A stretch of DNA of 16,946 bases from an uncultured Coriobacteriaceae bacterium (lineage in GTDB: Bacteria > Actinomycetota > Coriobacteriia > Coriobacteriales > Atopobiaceae): NCBI GenBank assembly GCA_902772085.1, contig CACXZL010000009.1, positions 1 to 16,946 on the forward strand, written 5' to 3'. The notes beneath the pieces were generated by a model. The model was not told the DNA's origin. It was given only the letters and a program-made list of their open reading frames with translations, and did not search any database. Every line of letters begins with the position of its first letter. Position 1 is the first letter of the stretch. Shown piece after piece: positions 15,077 through 16,946 of the stretch. Position numbers and translations under genes: made by a program.

Positions 15077-15634
15077 CTATACGTTGATGCGAAGCGCGCT
15101 GGCAATGATATCAGCGATTGCCTCATCGGTAACCTGGGGGTCATGCATCATCAGTCCCATAATGCCCAAAGACATTGCGTAGAAGGACTCATACGGATGC
15201 GGCGCATGACTCATCTGCATCAACGGCCCCTTTCGTGCGCGCGAACTCACAAAATGGTTTGCCAGCAGCTCTGAGCTGCGCACGATGAAGCGCTGGAGCA
15301 ACACTCCGTCCCGCTTTCGTGCCGTAGACGCTCCAATCAGGGAAGGCCCGAGTACATAAGAACGCGCGATTCTCGCCAACTCTATAAGGGCATCGTGCGT
15401 GTCGTTGTTCAGGTGAGAAGACCAGACCTGAACGTATGAGATGAACTCGTCGATGCGGCAGTCGATCACCGCGTCTGCGATCGCTTGCTTGTCATCGAAA
15501 TAGTGATAGAAAAGACTGCGTGTCACGTTCACACGCTTCGCGATGTCCGACACGCTCGTTTGAGAAACGCCTTTCTCCTTAAAGAGGTCATCTGCTGCAG
15601 CTATGAATGCCATGCGGCGTTTGTCGTTCTCCAC
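15077..15634 (-). CDS. TetR-family transcriptional regulator
   Basis: The 185-residue product begins with a TetR-type helix-turn-helix: AFIAAADDLFKEKGVSQTS, then VSDIAKRVNVTRSLFYHYF (about 28-46), then DDKQAIADAVI. The remaining helical domain is the ligand-binding part and gives no clue to the ligand. The start is GTG, with AAAGG eight bases upstream on the minus strand. It is convergent to the rubredoxin gene and divergent from ssrA. An inverted repeat just upstream (15654-15670) may be its own operator. Nearby targets other than itself are not obvious. Confidence 0.92.
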   Translation of the reverse strand: MENDKRRMAFIAAADDLFKEKGVSQTSVSDIAKRVNVTRSLFYHYFDDKQAIADAVIDCRIDEFISYVQVWSSHLNNDTHDALIELARIARSYVLGPSLIGASTARKRDGVLLQRFIVRSSELLANHFVSSRARKGPLMQMSHAPHPYESFYAMSLGIMGLMMHDPQVTDEAIADIIASALRINV

Positions 15635-15653
15635 AAAAAGATCCTTTCCACAG

Positions 15654-15670
15654 CAGGCGCCTTCCGCCTG
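15654..15670 (-). promoter_or_regulatory. Candidate operator of the TetR-family gene
   Basis: CAGGCG-N5-CGCCTG is a perfect 6+6 inverted repeat 20 bases upstream of the regulator's GTG start. A -10-like TATGCT on the minus strand (15676-15681) lies directly next to it, although no good -35 box is visible. Position and size fit an autoregulatory TetR operator. Confidence 0.45.
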
Positions 15671-15841
15671 AGTCTAGCATAGAACGTTTTGCCTCGCCTG
15701 GCGCATGCGATGGCAGGGTGCGTGAATGGTGTAATGCGCCATTTCTTGGAAAAAACCGTCCATGCGTAGTAGTGAGAGGCTCATAATGGGGTACACTGTA
15801 ATCGTTGACAATCGCATGGTGGCTTCTTGCCTTGCGAATCC

Positions 15842-16207
15842 GGGGGTGACTGGTTTCGACAGGGTATGTCTGAGATGGTAAGCAAGCCGTGGTCTCCTCG
15901 CCACGTAAAACAGGGGTACCGTCAAATTGAATTGACAACAACAAATCTTTCGAGCCTCAACTGGCTCTCGCCGCATAACGTAAGTCGGCGCGCCTAACCA
16001 AGGGTTCTCCCGCCTTTGGGGTGGTGTCATCTGAGGGAGATGCTCGCGCGAACGTAGCTGGTATGTCGTGCGAAAAGATCGAACCCGCTAGGACGCTGAG
16101 CGCGCGTTGCCAGGTGCGATGCGTCCGAAACCCAACTGGCAACTGAGCTTGGAGAAAGCCGTCAGGGATGTGCTTTGGACCGGAGTTCGATTCTCCGCAC
16201 CTCCACC
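15842..16207 (+). ncRNA. ssrA: Transfer-messenger RNA (tmRNA)
   Basis: tmRNA frees stalled ribosomes and tags the unfinished protein for proteolysis. The 5' end GGGGGTGACTGGTTTCGAC is diagnostic. The acceptor stem pairs GGGGGTG (15842-15848) with CACCTCC (16198-16204) and contains the G3-U pair that alanyl-tRNA synthetase requires. The T-arm CGGAG-TTCGATT-CTCCG is intact (16181-16197). The tag frame ends in ALAA and TAA. The length is 366 bases. The gene encodes the discriminator A and CC (16205-16207) followed by T, so the last A of the CCA end must be added after transcription. No clear promoter was found; a TACACT at 15792-15797 is a weak -10 candidate. SmpB is encoded nearby. Confidence 0.96.
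15934..15978 (+). other. tmRNA tag-peptide reading frame
   Basis: The frame GAC to TAA encodes DNNKSFEPQLALAA, with the degradation signal ALAA at the end. An in-frame TGA at 15928-15930 limits the resume codon to ATT (15931) or GAC (15934) or later. GAC is my choice, but the common GCA resume codon is not present here, so the first residue is uncertain. Confidence 0.8.
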
Positions 16208-16216
16208 TGCGTACGA

Positions 16217-16258
16217 AAGGGCGAACTCGGATTCTTGCCTGGACCCGAGTTCGCCCTT
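16217..16258 (+). terminator. First hairpin after tmRNA
   Basis: A perfect 14-bp stem AAGGGCGAACTCGG (16217-16230) and CCGAGTTCGCCCTT (16245-16258) with a 14-base loop starts nine bases after the mature tmRNA end. It lacks a T-tract, so it may protect or help process the 3' end of the precursor and does not look like a terminator by itself. Confidence 0.7.
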
Positions 16259-16267
16259 AGAGTTTGG

Positions 16268-16300
16268 ATGGAGTAGGGCAACGCGCTCTACTCCATTTTT
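16268..16300 (+). terminator. Intrinsic terminator of ssrA
   Basis: ATGGAGTAG (16268-16276) pairs with CTACTCCAT (16288-16296) and is followed by a run of T ending at 16300, a classical rho-independent terminator. Confidence 0.85.
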
Positions 16301-16432
16301 CGTGCGGTAGACCACCCACCGTTCCAACGAATCGCGTACACCTCCGACGGCCAAGAAACAACGTGCCCGCCAGGCAGCACTGGGCTTCGACGGATAATGC
16401 ATGTGTCACGCCAAGCCCTGAGGAGGCCTCGA

Positions 16433-16946
16433 ATGTCCATGAGCGAGCTCGAAGTCCTGGCGCACATCGACCGCGAAATGCTCTACTCCTTCGTGTGGGG
16501 CATACCTGCGGAGATCCTAGCGGAACGCATGAAGGTCTCGATCGTATCGATAGAGAGAAGCTGCGCGAACAGAGGGATACCCTTTCCCGACGAAGGTTAC
16601 TGGATGAAGGTGGCCGCGGGCGTGAAGCCGGCTATTCCGCCGCTGACCAAGCACAGGCCCGGCCCGCGAGGGACCACCGGAACGATCGAGGACGCAATTG
16701 ACGGCGGAAAGACCGAGGAGAAGGATTCCCTCACGGTCATCGACGACCTGCTCGGCGCGGGAACCGTGGACCTCATCGTTAGGACCGCCAAGGCCATAGT
16801 CATCGACCCAGACGCCGAGCTCAGGCCCCACCTCAGGTGGCAGAGGGACGTGTGCAGCAGCGAGCGTGCCCTCCGGAGATGGCTCTCGGAGAACGAGCTG
16901 TCATGCCATCATCTCTGGTACTACGCGTCTCCCGGCTCCGTCGTGA
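16433..16946 (+). CDS. Unnamed protein with LYxxVW-GYW motif, N-terminal part
   Basis: An open frame of 171 codons runs off the window end. ATG at 16433 has AGGAGG six bases upstream. The first 70 residues carry a pattern I recognise from hypothetical proteins: R-E-x-LYSFVWGIPAEILAERMKVS, then a Cys, IPFPDEGYW and KVAAGVKPAIPPL. In relatives this reads roughly LYxxVWxxPxxxLAxxYGxS...IPxPxxGYWxKxxxGK..PPLP and looks like a helix-turn-helix; I know no established function. GC content is visibly higher than in the core genes, and the gene sits 226 bases behind ssrA, a favoured integration site. It could be part of an island or prophage. Residues after about 75 show no motif I know. Confidence 0.75.
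   Translation, partial: MSMSELEVLAHIDREMLYSFVWGIPAEILAERMKVSIVSIERSCANRGIPFPDEGYWMKVAAGVKPAIPPLTKHRPGPRGTTGTIEDAIDGGKTEEKDSLTVIDDLLGAGTVDLIVRTAKAIVIDPDAELRPHLRWQRDVCSSERALRRWLSENELSCHHLWYYASPGSVV

Noticed and set aside
15805..15810. Consensus TTGACA before ssrA
   Set aside because: No acceptable -10 box lies 16-18 bases downstream, and such a promoter would start transcription at or inside the mature tmRNA 5' end.
16088..16402. Reverse-strand 104-residue frame containing GAENRTPVQSTS
   Set aside because: It is antisense to the tmRNA 3' half. This AGGGAENRTPV-type peptide is a familiar artefact of frames read across T-arm and acceptor sequences.
16264..16701. 145-residue forward frame over the start of the last gene
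   Set aside because: It overlaps the ssrA terminator and the better frame at 16433, which has a proper ribosome binding site and a recognisable motif.
1..16946. CRISPR arrays or other tandem repeats
   Set aside because: I saw no regularly spaced repeats on either strand.

Overview
The window looks like a chromosomal segment from a moderately GC-rich, Gram-positive anaerobe. My best guess is an actinobacterium of the class Coriobacteriia. The signs are the housekeeping block secA-prfB-ftsE-ftsX-rnr-smpB-ssrA, a very large SARP-type regulator, an RF2 gene without the programmed frameshift, and a flavin reductase/rubredoxin pair typical of anaerobes. The taxonomic placement is inference; the gene calls rest on motifs visible in the sequence.

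Left edge (1-1443): the window opens on the last bases of a 5S rRNA, so an rRNA operon ends here, followed by a very strong terminator hairpin. About 100 bases further on lies the decayed 3' end of a group II intron: the C-terminal maturase/DNA-binding part of its reverse transcriptase, with two Trp codons turned into stops, followed by well-preserved RNA domains V and VI. From 616 to 1443 I see no convincing gene. The last 200 bases are strongly AT-rich with several dyad repeats and look like a control region.

Regulator (1444-4557): a 1037-residue protein with a degenerate STAND-type P-loop domain, a helical middle, and a C-terminal winged helix plus BTAD domain.

Secretion, termination and division (4685-10613): secA and prfB are separated by one base. 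ftsE and ftsX, behind their own good promoter, overlap by 14 bases. RF2 carries Ser-Pro-Thr where Ser-Pro-Phe is usual, and FtsE has an extra N-terminal tail of about 74 residues.

Ribosome-rescue cluster (10749-14219 and 15842-16207): RNase R, a TPR protein of unknown function, SmpB and tmRNA are close together. These are the known parts of trans-translation and of the decay of the faulty mRNA. Between smpB and ssrA sit a flavin reductase-like gene, a 45-residue rubredoxin and, on the opposite strand, a TetR regulator.

Right edge (16208-16946): two strong terminators follow tmRNA. Then a high-GC open reading frame runs off the window. It carries a recognisable but unnamed N-terminal motif, and its position just behind ssrA, a common integration site, suggests accessory DNA.
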